Shown here piece after piece: positions 8,135 through 16,977 of a stretch of 64,000 bases of DNA (position 1 is its first letter; the number at the start of each line of letters is the position of its first letter). The notes under the pieces are model-generated. The model was not told where the DNA came from and ran no database searches. It worked only from the letters and a program-made list of their open reading frames with translations. The position numbers were made by a program, and so were the translations under genes. The stretch is from Corynebacterium sp. HMSC078H07 (lineage in GTDB: Bacteria; Actinomycetota; Actinomycetes; Mycobacteriales; Mycobacteriaceae): the NCBI RefSeq assembly GCF_001812805.1, contig NZ_KV810517.1, positions 45,666-109,665 of the forward strand. Reading direction: 5' to 3'.

Positions 8135-9364
8135 ATGCATTTTGACGTGACGTACGTCCTCGCCGCTGGCGAAAGCAACTACACCGACTCGCTCGTATCC
8201 TTCGCGTGGATTATGGCGGTGTCCCTGCTGGCGCCACTGGTCTCCCACCTGACGGGCAAAAAGATGCCGGCCGTGGCGCTGCTTATCTTTTTCGGCATGA
8301 TTATCGGACCCTCGATGCTGGGTTTGGCGCACGAGGACCCGGGTATCGGCATGCTGAAGGAACTGGGCGTCGGCGCGCTGTTCCTGCTGGCAGGTTTCGA
8401 AATCGACATTGCCGCGCTGAAATCCAAAGAAGCGGTGACCGGGTTTTCCACGTGGGCCATCTGCATGGTGGCCTGTGGTGTCGGCGCGTATTTCCTCATG
8501 GACGACATCCCGGGAGCCATCGTGATGGCGATTGCTCTGACGTCGACAGCGCTCGGCACGATTACGCCGATGCTGAAGCAGGACAAGCTACTCGGCACGC
8601 GCGTGGGCGATTCCGTGCTGATTCACGGCGCGATTGGTGAGGTCGCACCGATTACCGCGATGGCGCTACTTCTGGGCTCGCGATCGACGCTGGCAACGAT
8701 GCTCATCCTGCTGGCCTTCATTGGTATTGCCGTAGCGGTGGCGATTATGCCGTTTGCCATCACAACACTCATGCCGTGGTTCAAAGACGCGTTCATCTCA
8801 AGCGCGGGCTCGACGAACCAAACCATCATGCGTCTCATCATCCTCATTCTGGCGATTCTTATGGCGGTGACGGCCGTGTTTGAGCTAGACATCGTGCTGG
8901 GAGCGTTCGCTGCGGGCATCATTCTGAACCGCATCATCCCGGATGAATATCACAAAGGCCTGGAAAACCGCCTCGACGTGGTGTTTTATTCCATGCTCAT
9001 CCCGGTGTTTTTCGTGATTTCCGGCATGGCGATTGACTGGAACGTTATCGTGAGCGAGCCCATCAAGGTGCTGGGTATCCCGTTGCTTATTTTGGTCACG
9101 CGCGGCCTGCCGGTGTTCCTACGTGAGAACATCCACCACACCGGCTCCGACGTCGAGACCACCCGCGAGCGCATTCAGGTCGCGCTCTATGCCGCGACGG
9201 GTCTGCCGATCATCGTGGCGGTGATGTCGCTGGCGGTGGCGTCGGGAATCGTCGACAACGAAATGGCGTCCATCTTCGTCGCCGGTGGCGCGCTGACGGT
9301 GGCGATCTTCCCCTTCATTGCCAGCCTGGTGCGTGAAAAGGAGCCGGCTAAGTCGGAGAAATAG
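8135..9364 (+). CDS. Cation:proton antiporter (CPA2/Kef-type)
   Basis: A 409-residue polytopic protein with about 12 hydrophobic segments, matching the Na+/H+ exchanger domain of monovalent cation:proton antiporters. Recognisable pieces are the GFEIDIAALK segment in the first third and AFAAGIILNR later. There is no C-terminal TrkA nucleotide-binding domain, so it is the short form. It would exchange Na+ or K+ for protons across the cytoplasmic membrane. The ATG has no Shine-Dalgarno sequence but has TAGTCT six bases upstream, suggesting leaderless expression. It lies alone between the Fe-S gene and a DUF1707 gene with its own promoter. Confidence 0.88.
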   Translation: MHFDVTYVLAAGESNYTDSLVSFAWIMAVSLLAPLVSHLTGKKMPAVALLIFFGMIIGPSMLGLAHEDPGIGMLKELGVGALFLLAGFEIDIAALKSKEAVTGFSTWAICMVACGVGAYFLMDDIPGAIVMAIALTSTALGTITPMLKQDKLLGTRVGDSVLIHGAIGEVAPITAMALLLGSRSTLATMLILLAFIGIAVAVAIMPFAITTLMPWFKDAFISSAGSTNQTIMRLIILILAILMAVTAVFELDIVLGAFAAGIILNRIIPDEYHKGLENRLDVVFYSMLIPVFFVISGMAIDWNVIVSEPIKVLGIPLLILVTRGLPVFLRENIHHTGSDVETTRERIQVALYAATGLPIIVAVMSLAVASGIVDNEMASIFVAGGALTVAIFPFIASLVREKEPAKSEK

Positions 9365-9369
9365 CCTGT

Positions 9370-9375
9370 TAGGAT
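9370..9375 (+). promoter_or_regulatory. -10 element of a probably leaderless transcript (DUF1707 gene)
   Basis: TAGGAT with a seven-base spacer to the GTG at 9383; no ribosome binding site is visible. Confidence 0.6.
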
Positions 9376-9382
9376 AGGTGCT

Positions 9383-9994
9383 GTGACTAATCCATTCAGT
9401 ATGCGGCTTTCCGACGCCGAACGGACCGACGCCGTCAACGACCTCGCCCAGGCCTTGGGTGAAGGCCGTCTGACTATGGATGAGTTTGAGGAGCGCACCG
9501 ACGCGGTCATGCAAGCCACGACCCGCCGCGAATTGGCGGAAGTCTTCATGGATATTCCCACCAAGGCCAGCACGGAGCTCAAGATTTACTCCCGCGGCGA
9601 GATGGAGCGCGCGTACCAATCCACGCGGAAGCCGCGCTTGGCCACGGCCATGGTGGGCACGCTGGGGTTGTTGTTCGGCTCGATTGCATCTTTCGGCGCC
9701 ATGTCCGGCGTCACCGCCGCGCTGACCGGAACGGGTTTGCTCTTCCTCATCCCCGCGCTGTGGATCATGCTCTACGTGGCCAAGGTCGGCCCGGAATCCT
9801 GGCACCGCCCCTCGCCGCGGCAGATTGAGCGCCAGCGTATGAGCGAGCTCAAGGCGGCGACGGCGGAGGAACGCGCGCAGACGAGGGCGCTGGAGCAGGC
9901 GCAGTGGGCGGAGAGGCGTCGGCAAGCAAGTGAAATTACGGGAAATGCGATGAATCTGGCGAAACGTAAGCTAGACGAGTGGAACCAGAAGTAA
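9383..9994 (+). CDS. DUF1707 (SHOCT-like) domain membrane protein
   Basis: A 203-residue protein. Residues ~5-60 form the DUF1707 domain: an MRLSDAERT-type opening, then EGRLTMDEFEERTDAVMQATTR. Two hydrophobic segments follow (about residues 88-135), then a highly charged Glu/Arg/Ala coiled-coil-like tail. Such proteins are common in actinobacteria and have no assigned biochemical role. The GTG start is preceded by a good -10 at leaderless spacing. It ends 10 bp before the aminotransferase gene. Confidence 0.85.
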   Translation: MTNPFSMRLSDAERTDAVNDLAQALGEGRLTMDEFEERTDAVMQATTRRELAEVFMDIPTKASTELKIYSRGEMERAYQSTRKPRLATAMVGTLGLLFGSIASFGAMSGVTAALTGTGLLFLIPALWIMLYVAKVGPESWHRPSPRQIERQRMSELKAATAEERAQTRALEQAQWAERRRQASEITGNAMNLAKRKLDEWNQK

Positions 9995-10004
9995 CATATC
10001 CCGC

Positions 10005-11228
10005 ATGACTCACCATCGGATTTTTGATCAATCCACCAAACTACAAGACGTTGCCTACGATATTCGCGGCGAGGTTTCCGCGGAGGCTGAGCGCATGGAG
10101 CTCGACGGGCACAGCATTCTCAAGCTCAACACCGGCAACCCCGCGGTGTTTGGTTTCGATGCGCCGGATGTCATTATGCGCGACATGATTGCGGCGCTGC
10201 CGACCTCGCAGGGTTATTCCACGTCGAAGGGTATTATCCCGGCGCGGCGCGCGATTGTGACGCGCTATGAGCTGGAAGACTTCCCACCGTTTGATGTCGA
10301 TGATGTCTACCTAGGCAATGGTGTCTCAGAGCTCATTTCGATGGTGACGCAGGCGCTGCTTGACGACGGCGACGAGGTTCTCATCCCCGCCCCCGACTAT
10401 CCCCTGTGGACCGCGGCGACGTCGCTGGCGGGTGGCACGCCCGTGCACTATTTGTGCGATGAAGAGGATGATTGGAATCCGTCCATTGAAGATATTCGCG
10501 CGAAAGTAACGGAGAAGACCAAGGCAATTGTGGTCATTAATCCGAATAACCCGACGGGTGCGGTGTACTCGCGTGAAACGCTGCAGAAAATCGTTGAGGT
10601 AGCACGCGAATACAATCTGCTGATTCTGGCGGATGAGATTTATGACCGGATTCTTTACGACGGCGCGAAGCATATCTCGATTGCTTCGCTAGCGCCGGAC
10701 TTGCTGACGATTACTTTTAATGGTTTGTCGAAGGCCTACCGCGTGGCCGGCTACCGCGCTGGCTGGATGGTGCTGACGGGCCCGAAGTCCCATGCCCGCG
10801 GTTTCATCGAGGGCCTGGATTTGCTGGCGGGCACGCGCCTGTGCCCGAATGTGCCGGCGCAGCACGCGATTCAGGTGGCGCTGGGCGGGCGGCAGTCGAT
10901 TTATGAGCTCACCGCTGAGAATGGTCGTTTGCTCAAGCAGCGCAACATTGCGTACGAGAAGCTCAACGAGATTCCGGGCGTATCCGTGGTGAAGCCGATG
11001 GGGGCGCTGTATTGCTTCCCGCGTCTGGATCCGGAGGTCTACGACATTCACGATGACTCGAAGCTCATGCTCGACATTTTGCGCGCAGAGAAGATCCTCA
11101 TGGTGCAGGGCACGGGCTTTAACTGGCCTACCCCGGACCATTTCCGTGTGGTGACGCTGCCGTGGGCATCGCAGCTGGAGAACGCGATTGAGCGCCTCGG
11201 TAATTTCTTAGTGAGTTACCGCCAGTAG
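10005..11228 (+). CDS. alaT: AlaT-type PLP-dependent aminotransferase
   Basis: A 407-residue class I/II aminotransferase. The N-terminal SAEAERMELDGHSILKLNTGNPA segment and overall length match the alanine aminotransferase AlaT group of Corynebacterium. The PLP-binding lysine is Lys243 (LSKAYRVAGYRAGW), and the cofactor-contacting NPNNPTGAVY motif is present. It interconverts pyruvate/glutamate with alanine/2-oxoglutarate in the cytoplasm. The fold is certain; the substrate assignment rests on resemblance to the corynebacterial AlaT subfamily. Spacing to the upstream gene is 10 bp, so it may be read through from it. Confidence 0.85.
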   Translation: MTHHRIFDQSTKLQDVAYDIRGEVSAEAERMELDGHSILKLNTGNPAVFGFDAPDVIMRDMIAALPTSQGYSTSKGIIPARRAIVTRYELEDFPPFDVDDVYLGNGVSELISMVTQALLDDGDEVLIPAPDYPLWTAATSLAGGTPVHYLCDEEDDWNPSIEDIRAKVTEKTKAIVVINPNNPTGAVYSRETLQKIVEVAREYNLLILADEIYDRILYDGAKHISIASLAPDLLTITFNGLSKAYRVAGYRAGWMVLTGPKSHARGFIEGLDLLAGTRLCPNVPAQHAIQVALGGRQSIYELTAENGRLLKQRNIAYEKLNEIPGVSVVKPMGALYCFPRLDPEVYDIHDDSKLMLDILRAEKILMVQGTGFNWPTPDHFRVVTLPWASQLENAIERLGNFLVSYRQ

Positions 11229-11271
11229 CGCGGATTCGACCGGACCTGCGAGAAATGGAGTCGGCGCAAGG

Positions 11272-12570
11272 CTAAGCGTCGCGGGGCGGGTCTGGTCCAG
11301 GCTCGGAGAGGGAAGCTGCGGTGGATTCGGCGGGGCCTGTCGACGAGCATGGGTAATCACCGCGGCCAGCAACGGGAGCGGCAGAGCCGGTGCTGCCAGC
11401 GACGCCGGCGGAGACAGTGCGGGCGTTGCGGAGGCGCTGGGAGCGAGGCGCGCGGTGCGGATTGACCGGTTCGCGCGGATCGCGAGGCCCTGGCGGCTGC
11501 CACTTAATGCGCCCGTTCTCCCGCACAATGCGCCCACGACCGGGCAAACCGTTGATGGCGTTGTGGTATTCGCAGAGTGGGGTGAGGTTCTCGGGGTTGG
11601 TGGCGCCGCCGTTGCGCCACTCGGTGATGTGGTGAATCTGGGCGTAGTCCGCACCACATAGGCAGTCATGCCACGCGCAGATGGGCTGCTCACCAATGGC
11701 CATGGTGCGCTGTTTGTCGGAGGCGAGGCGCTGGGTTCGGTGCAGTTCGACGGGGCCTTTGACGCGGTCGACAAGCATGACGAGGCCCTCCTCGGCGAGC
11801 TCACGCTCGATGAGCTCGGCCCCAGTGATTTTCGCACCATTGGACAGCTGGACGACGATGTCCCCAAGATCCGGCGCAGGACCAGGTTGCACCGCGGTGG
11901 TTGACGGGTGTGGGGTGACGGTGGAGCCGGGAGATGGCGGGGCAGGGTGGGAATCGGGGCGCGGGGTGGAGGGGTCCCCGAGGCGGCCGAGAATCCGGGC
12001 GTACTCGGGAAGCTCCATGACGGCGAAGGTCTGGGCGACGGGGCGGGCGAGGCGGCCCTCGCGAAACGCAGCGGTGAAGGAACCCACGGGATCGTCCTCG
12101 TCGATGTTGTAGCGCAGGTCCTCAATGACAGAAGGCGGGGCTGTCACCGTGAGCTTCGACATCTCCTTGCCGCGGCGAATTTTCACGCCGGGCTTCGGAG
12201 CAGGAGGCGGGGCAAGCTCGCGGATGCGAGTGCGGGCATGCCGAGCGACTGCCTCTTCATCGCCGCTGATGCTACACAGCTCAATGCGCAAGTCCCAGGC
12301 CTCACGCTGTTTCGTGAGGCGGCGGGCAAAGCGCTCGATAAGCATCAGCGTGGGCAAGTCATGACTATTGGCGCGGGCAGCATCGACGGCGCGGGTTTGT
12401 TTGCGGGAGAAGGTGGTGGGGGAAAAGTAGACGTCGTAAAGCGCTAGCAAGGACCGCGCCACCGACTCCGGGCCCCACGCCCGGAGCTGGTCAAGGCTGA
12501 GGCCCGCAACGGCGGCGACGAGCTCGATACCCGCCGCCTGGCTGCGAAGATGCGCTTCAACAAGGTTCAT
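11272..12570 (-). CDS. DUF222 / HNH endonuclease-domain protein (13E12-like)
   Basis: A 432-residue protein. A helical DUF222 region fills the first two thirds. An HNH nuclease motif lies near the C-terminus: CAWHDCLCGADYAQIHHI, then ENLTPLCEYHNAIN, with paired Cys and His for metal binding. A Pro/Arg-rich tail follows. The family is the 13E12-repeat type, multicopy in mycobacteria and corynebacteria. The ATG at 12570 is preferred; an in-frame TTG at 12606 would add 12 residues. No ribosome binding site is evident. A second family member occurs at 38796. Its biological role is not established. Confidence 0.85.
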   Translation of the reverse strand: MNLVEAHLRSQAAGIELVAAVAGLSLDQLRAWGPESVARSLLALYDVYFSPTTFSRKQTRAVDAARANSHDLPTLMLIERFARRLTKQREAWDLRIELCSISGDEEAVARHARTRIRELAPPPAPKPGVKIRRGKEMSKLTVTAPPSVIEDLRYNIDEDDPVGSFTAAFREGRLARPVAQTFAVMELPEYARILGRLGDPSTPRPDSHPAPPSPGSTVTPHPSTTAVQPGPAPDLGDIVVQLSNGAKITGAELIERELAEEGLVMLVDRVKGPVELHRTQRLASDKQRTMAIGEQPICAWHDCLCGADYAQIHHITEWRNGGATNPENLTPLCEYHNAINGLPGRGRIVRENGRIKWQPPGPRDPREPVNPHRAPRSQRLRNARTVSAGVAGSTGSAAPVAGRGDYPCSSTGPAESTAASLSEPGPDPPRDA

Positions 12571-12691
12571 GCCAACGACGCTATTGGGTGCCACGAGAGT
12601 GCACAATGGTTCAAGAAAAAGCCTGTGGACAACTTGTTGACCGCGTCAGCATAAGTTTTCATTCTCATGACAATCGTTCACAATAGTAGGC

Positions 12692-13918
12692 ATGACTAGC
12701 CTAAGCCCTTGGCGGACGGGACTTCTCGGATTCTTGGCAGTGGCAGCGCTCGCAACGGTGGCTGGCCTGCTTATACTCCGCCCCACCAGTGCACTAATGG
12801 AGCACACCAGCCCCGACTTCGCGTCGACGTACGCTCTCAACCAGCCGCAAGTTGAAGGTACGGTCACGACTGTGGATAACCACTTATGCAGCGACCCGCA
12901 CACAGGCAAAGCCTTCGACGAGGCACCGCTTATCCCCGCCTCAGGCGATGACACGTCCTGCACGCGCGTTCTCCTTGACCTCACGTCCGGCGACGACCAA
13001 GGCCGCTTAACGCAGCTCGTGTTTTATGGGGTGGCGGGCGACCCGACACTGAACCCCGGCGATGAGGTGATGCTGTCGCGCTCGGCTGACGGAACATATG
13101 CCTTCGCCGACTATCGACGCGGCGGAAACCTCGCGTTGTGGGCCATCATCTCAGCACTCATCATCGTGGGCTTTGCCGCGTGGCATGGCCTGCGTGCGCT
13201 GGTGGGTTTGGGGATTAGCCTGGCTATCGTCCTGTTTTATCTCGTGCCTTCGCTGGTGGAAGGGCACGCGCCGCTGCCGCTGGCGATGGTGGCCTGCGCC
13301 GCGATCATCTTCCTCGTCGTACCACTCGTCCACGGAGTGAATTGGAAATCCGCCTCAGCGCTGGGTGGCGTCTTGGTGGCGTTGGGGGTTGCGGGGGCGC
13401 TGGGGTGGGCGTCGATAAGCAGCACGGCGTTGACCGGCGCCAGCTCGGAAGACAACCTCAAGTTACTGCTCTATATGCCCGGGGTGCCCGTCGTCGGCGT
13501 GCTGTTGTGCGGGTTCATTGTGGGCGCACTGGGCAGCCTTAACGACATCGCGGTGGCGCAGGCCTCGACCGTGCGGGAGCTGCACGCCGCCGACCCTTCG
13601 GCGGGCCCCGGAAAGCTGTTTGCATCAGCAATGAAGGTGGGACGCGACCACATCGCGTCCATGGTCTACACCATCGTGCTGACCTACACCGGTGCCACGC
13701 TGCCGCTGCTCATTCTTATTGCGGCGGCGCAGCGCCCAGCGGGTCAGATTCTCTCCAGCGACCTCGTGGCGACGGAGGTCATGCGCTCGCTACTCGGTGC
13801 CATGGCCTTGACCCTAGCGGTGCCACTGACCACGGCAATTGCGGCGTTTACGATGCCGGAAGGACGCGCCCCAGGGCGTCGACAGTCCAGCCGGCGGCAC
13901 GCCAAGCATCGACGTTGA
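12692..13918 (+). CDS. YibE/F family membrane protein
   Basis: A 408-residue protein with an N-terminal hydrophobic anchor, an extracytoplasmic domain of ~120 residues with a paired-Cys pattern, then about seven membrane helices matching the YibE/F family (GALGSLNDIAVAQASTVRELH is typical). Function is unknown; a transport role is often suggested. The last 71 bp, coding a basic tail, overlap the 3' end of the convergent ugd gene. Confidence 0.85.
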   Translation: MTSLSPWRTGLLGFLAVAALATVAGLLILRPTSALMEHTSPDFASTYALNQPQVEGTVTTVDNHLCSDPHTGKAFDEAPLIPASGDDTSCTRVLLDLTSGDDQGRLTQLVFYGVAGDPTLNPGDEVMLSRSADGTYAFADYRRGGNLALWAIISALIIVGFAAWHGLRALVGLGISLAIVLFYLVPSLVEGHAPLPLAMVACAAIIFLVVPLVHGVNWKSASALGGVLVALGVAGALGWASISSTALTGASSEDNLKLLLYMPGVPVVGVLLCGFIVGALGSLNDIAVAQASTVRELHAADPSAGPGKLFASAMKVGRDHIASMVYTIVLTYTGATLPLLILIAAAQRPAGQILSSDLVATEVMRSLLGAMALTLAVPLTTAIAAFTMPEGRAPGRRQSSRRHAKHRR

Positions 13919-15194
13919 GCACATTCCGGCCGTCAATGATGTGGCGGCGGGCAACAAGCTCGCCGGCGACGGCCGGGTCCAAATCGCGGAACTCCTGCCA
14001 CTCGGTGGCCAGGATGACGAGCTCGGAGTCCTTGAGGGCGGCGTCGGCAGTCGGCGCGTAGTTGAGGGTCGGGAACACCTTCTTGGCGTTCTCCATGCCC
14101 TGCGGGTCGAAGACCGTCACGGCAGCGCCGGCGAGGGAGAGCGAACCTGCGACGGACAGCGCCGGCGAATCGCGGACGTCGTCGGAGTTCGGCTTGAAGG
14201 CAGCGCCCAGGACGGTCACGCGGTGTCCTAGGAGAGAGCCGTCGAAGGCCTGCTTAGCCAGGTCCACGACGCGGTCGCGGCGGCGCATGTTAATGGCGTC
14301 GACCTCGCGCAGGAAGGTCAGCGCTTGGTCCGCGCCGAGCTCGCCAGCACGCGCCATGAATGCGCGGATGTCCTTGGGCAGGCAGCCGCCGCCGAAGCCT
14401 AGGCCAGCGCCGAGGAACTTGCGGCCGATGCGCTCGTCGTGACCGATGGCGTCCGCAAGCTTGACGACGTCCGCGCCGGCAATCTCGCAGATTTCAGACA
14501 CGGCGTTGATGAAGGAGATCTTGGTAGCCAGGAAGGCGTTGGCGGAAACCTTGACCAGCTCGGCGGTCTGCAGGTCCGTGACGATGAACGGGGTGTTCTG
14601 CGCCAGCGGCTGAGCGTAAACTTCGCGGGCGACCTCTTCGGCTCGACTCTCACCGTCGGCGAGTCCTGCCTCGCCGACGCCGAGAACTATGCGGTCTGGG
14701 GTGATGGTGTCCTTGACCGCGTAGCCCTCGCGCAGGAACTCCGGGTTCCAGGCGATTTCCACGGTGGTGCCCTCTGAGGCAAGCTCATTGGCCATCTGCT
14801 GGAGATCCGCCGCGGTGCCCACCGGGACGGTGGACTTGCCGAAGATGATGTGCTCACCCTTCAGCCGCGGCACGAGCTCCGTGATGACGGACTTCACGTA
14901 GGTCAGGTCCGCGGCATAGGAACCGTGAGCCTGCGGCGTGCCGACGCCGAGGAAGTGCACGTTCGCGAACTCGGCGGCGTCGTCATAGCTGGTGGAGAAG
15001 TCCAGGCGGCCAGCCTCGATGTTGCGCTCGAGGACCTCCGGCAGGCCAGGCTCGTAAAACGGCACGCGGCTGTTTTTTAGAGCCTCAATCTTGTTTTCAT
15101 CAACATCTACGCCGAGTACCTCGTGGCCAAGCTCCGCCATACAGGCGGCGTGTGTCGCACCTAGGTAGCCGGTACCAATAACAGTCATACGCAT
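13848..15194 (-). CDS. ugd: UDP-glucose 6-dehydrogenase
   Basis: A 448-residue enzyme oxidising UDP-glucose to UDP-glucuronate with two NAD+. The N-terminal Rossmann motif is GTGYLGATHAA and the catalytic cysteine is in GFGGGCLPKDI. The three-domain length is normal for the family. UDP-glucuronate feeds glucuronic-acid-containing glycolipids or polysaccharides in this genus. The ATG at 15194 has TAAAAT eight bases upstream and no Shine-Dalgarno sequence, suggesting a leaderless mRNA; a second ATG lies two codons inside. The 3' end overlaps the YibE/F gene by 71 bp. Confidence 0.95.
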   Translation of the reverse strand: MRMTVIGTGYLGATHAACMAELGHEVLGVDVDENKIEALKNSRVPFYEPGLPEVLERNIEAGRLDFSTSYDDAAEFANVHFLGVGTPQAHGSYAADLTYVKSVITELVPRLKGEHIIFGKSTVPVGTAADLQQMANELASEGTTVEIAWNPEFLREGYAVKDTITPDRIVLGVGEAGLADGESRAEEVAREVYAQPLAQNTPFIVTDLQTAELVKVSANAFLATKISFINAVSEICEIAGADVVKLADAIGHDERIGRKFLGAGLGFGGGCLPKDIRAFMARAGELGADQALTFLREVDAINMRRRDRVVDLAKQAFDGSLLGHRVTVLGAAFKPNSDDVRDSPALSVAGSLSLAGAAVTVFDPQGMENAKKVFPTLNYAPTADAALKDSELVILATEWQEFRDLDPAVAGELVARRHIIDGRNVLNVDAWRAAGWTVDALGRVLPAS

Positions 15195-15202
15195 AACCGG
15201 CT

Positions 15203-15208
15203 ATTTTA
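15203..15208 (-). promoter_or_regulatory. -10 element of a probably leaderless transcript (ugd)
   Basis: TAAAAT on the minus strand, eight bases before the ugd ATG. Confidence 0.6.
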
Positions 15209-15248
15209 CGCGCTGTAATGCCGGCTCGCCCGGCGAGATGCGGATTGT

Positions 15249-15821
15249 TTAACGGAAGTTCAGATAGGACTTCGACGGCGTCGGCCCACGCTGGCCCTGG
15301 TACTTCGAGCCGAGCACGCCGGAACCGTACGGTGCTTCCGCCGGCGAGGACATCTTAAAGATGGCCAGCTGCCCCACCTTCATCCCCGGCCACAGGGTAA
15401 TGGGCAGGTTCGCAGTGTTGGACAACTCCAAGGTGATGTGGCCGGAAAAACCCGGGTCAATAAAACCCGCCGTGGAGTGCGTGAGTAGCCCCAGGCGGCC
15501 CAGGGAGGACTTGCCTTCCAAGCGGCCCGCTAGGTTGGCCGGCAGGGTGAACTTTTCCAAGGTGGCGCCGAGCACGAACTCGCCCGGGTGCAGGACGAAA
15601 GCATCGCCGTCCGCGACCTCCACCTCGCTGGTGAGGTCCGGCATCTCTTCCTTCGGGTCAATATGCGTATAGCGCGAGTTATTGAACACACGGAAGAACT
15701 TGTCGAGGCGCACGTCGATGGAGGACGGCTGGACCATCTCGGCGTCGTAAGGCTCGATGCTCAAAGCATCAGGACCTTCAGAGGCGATGGCGGCACGAAT
15801 GTCACGATCTGAAAGAAGCAC
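15249..15821 (-). CDS. dcd: dCTP deaminase
   Basis: A 190-residue protein starting with the family-typical (V/M)LLSDRDI. The conserved trimeric dUTPase-fold motifs are present: [23 protein letters not shown] and a C-terminal YQGQ segment. It deaminates dCTP to dUTP for thymidylate synthesis in the cytoplasm. The frame continues 10 codons upstream, but GTG at 15821 fits the family length and has TAGACT seven bases upstream, a textbook leaderless arrangement. Confidence 0.95.
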   Translation of the reverse strand: MLLSDRDIRAAIASEGPDALSIEPYDAEMVQPSSIDVRLDKFFRVFNNSRYTHIDPKEEMPDLTSEVEVADGDAFVLHPGEFVLGATLEKFTLPANLAGRLEGKSSLGRLGLLTHSTAGFIDPGFSGHITLELSNTANLPITLWPGMKVGQLAIFKMSSPAEAPYGSGVLGSKYQGQRGPTPSKSYLNFR

Positions 15822-15828
15822 GGCTATC

Positions 15829-15834
15829 AGTCTA
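15829..15834 (-). promoter_or_regulatory. -10 element of a probably leaderless transcript (dcd)
   Basis: TAGACT on the minus strand with a seven-base spacer to the dcd GTG. Confidence 0.65.
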
Positions 15835-15926
15835 CGCGGCCACGACCCCACTCCCCTCCTACAGGGCCATTTGCGGGCGCGCGCTATGGCGGTGCTAAGC
15901 TTTCATGAGTGCATAACCTGCATTGT

Positions 15927-16000
15927 GCCGACGTAGTTTAATGGTAGAACTGCAGCTTCCCAAGCTGCTGGCGCGGGTTCGATTCCCGTCGTCGGCTCCA
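15927..16000 (+). tRNA. tRNA-Gly (anticodon CCC)
   Basis: A 74-nt cloverleaf. The acceptor stem pairs GCCGACG with CGTCGGC. The anticodon arm GCAGC-TTCCCAA-GCTGC gives anticodon CCC, the T-arm loop is GTTCGAT, and the 3' CCA is encoded. It is followed by a hairpin terminator. Confidence 0.95.
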
Positions 16001-16007
16001 CTTGTTT

Positions 16008-16031
16008 ACCCAGCTCAGGCTGGGTTTTCTT
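16008..16031 (+). terminator. Rho-independent terminator after tRNA-Gly
   Basis: ACCCAGC-TCAG-GCTGGGT followed by TTTCTT: a seven-bp stem with a tetraloop and U-rich tail eight bases past the tRNA. Confidence 0.85.
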
Positions 16032-16092
16032 AGCTCCACCGCACGTGTCCGCTGTTGCGTCTATGCTTAGAGCCACGAGGAAAGGAGTCACC

Positions 16093-16281
16093 GTGTCCGC
16101 ACCTATTTTTACCCCACGCACTACCGCCGAACTCTGCTTGGAACGCGCACAGCTCCTTCAGGATTTGAGCCCGCGCACTATTGATGAGCTTTACGCGTTG
16201 CGCGCTATCGACGAAATCACCATTGCGGACGAGGACATTCTCAACCGCTACGAAGCCCTCTCATTCGTTATTGGAGATTAG
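16093..16281 (+). CDS. Small protein of unknown function, first gene of tRNA-linked pair
   Basis: A 62-residue mostly helical protein with alternating acidic and hydrophobic residues and no recognised motif. The GTG at 16093 is chosen because AAAGGAG lies five bases upstream; an open frame continues further back without a ribosome binding site. It is nine bases upstream of the 228-residue gene, so the two form an operon. Small-gene-first order and close coupling resemble toxin-antitoxin or regulator-effector pairs, but no homology supports a specific function. Confidence 0.7.
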   Translation: MSAPIFTPRTTAELCLERAQLLQDLSPRTIDELYALRAIDEITIADEDILNRYEALSFVIGD

Positions 16282-16290
16282 CTCGGAGAT

Positions 16291-16977
16291 ATGGATGCAG
16301 ACCGTCTAGCTGAATTAGCTAACACGTTCGCTTCCAGAGCCACAAAGCTTTTGGATGATTGCCTGCCCGGACAAACCGTCATCACTGGCGAGGCTTTTAA
16401 CTCTGAACTCAAGAGGTTCAGTTTTCAGCTGTCGAAACCACTGCAGGCACAAACCTCAAATGCTAAACCCGCATTGCTCGAAGCATCTTACGCAATGTGC
16501 GAGAACAGCTCAGGCGAGTATCTGGCTGTAGCATCAAGCAGCTTTAAGATTTGTTATCGCCAATCGAAAAAGCGGCCTCCTATCGTCCGCTTTGAATACG
16601 AACGGGACGCACTTAATAAACCTGTTTCCCATTTCCATTTTCATTCCGACTCCGTTGCTCTTGGACTTTTACTGGCTTCAACTGGGCAGAAAGACAAGGC
16701 TTTCCAGCAACAAGATATCCACTTCCCTATGGGAGGTCACCGCTTCCGCGTGTGCTTGGAAGATGTAGTCGAACTTGTGATTCGGGAGTTTGGCGTTGCA
16801 GCTCTCGATGGTTGGGAACAGCGCGTGCTGATGGGGCGAGAAGAATTCCGTAACTCGCAAAAGAAGGCAATCATTCGTTCCAACCCACAGTTGGCCATCG
16901 ACGTTCTCCGAGAACTCGGCCATACCATCCCAGATGAGGCTGGAAATAGCCCGAAAGCAAACCTTGCCGAATGGTAA
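16291..16977 (+). CDS. Hypothetical protein, low-GC islet beside tRNA-Gly
   Basis: A 228-residue soluble protein I cannot place in a characterised family. Distinct features are a His-rich HFHFHSD stretch (around residue 108), HFPMGGHRF followed by CLEDVVELVIREF in the second half, and a C-terminal helical part ending in a leucine-rich segment. Base composition is clearly lower in GC than the neighbours: three 60-base lines counted by hand give 47-53% GC. Its stop codon directly abuts the stop codon of the convergent ABC gene. Location after a tRNA gene, foreign composition and a small partner gene suggest acquired cargo, possibly a defence or toxin-antitoxin module; this is inference only. 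Confidence 0.75.
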   Translation: MDADRLAELANTFASRATKLLDDCLPGQTVITGEAFNSELKRFSFQLSKPLQAQTSNAKPALLEASYAMCENSSGEYLAVASSSFKICYRQSKKRPPIVRFEYERDALNKPVSHFHFHSDSVALGLLLASTGQKDKAFQQQDIHFPMGGHRFRVCLEDVVELVIREFGVAALDGWEQRVLMGREEFRNSQKKAIIRSNPQLAIDVLRELGHTIPDEAGNSPKANLAEW

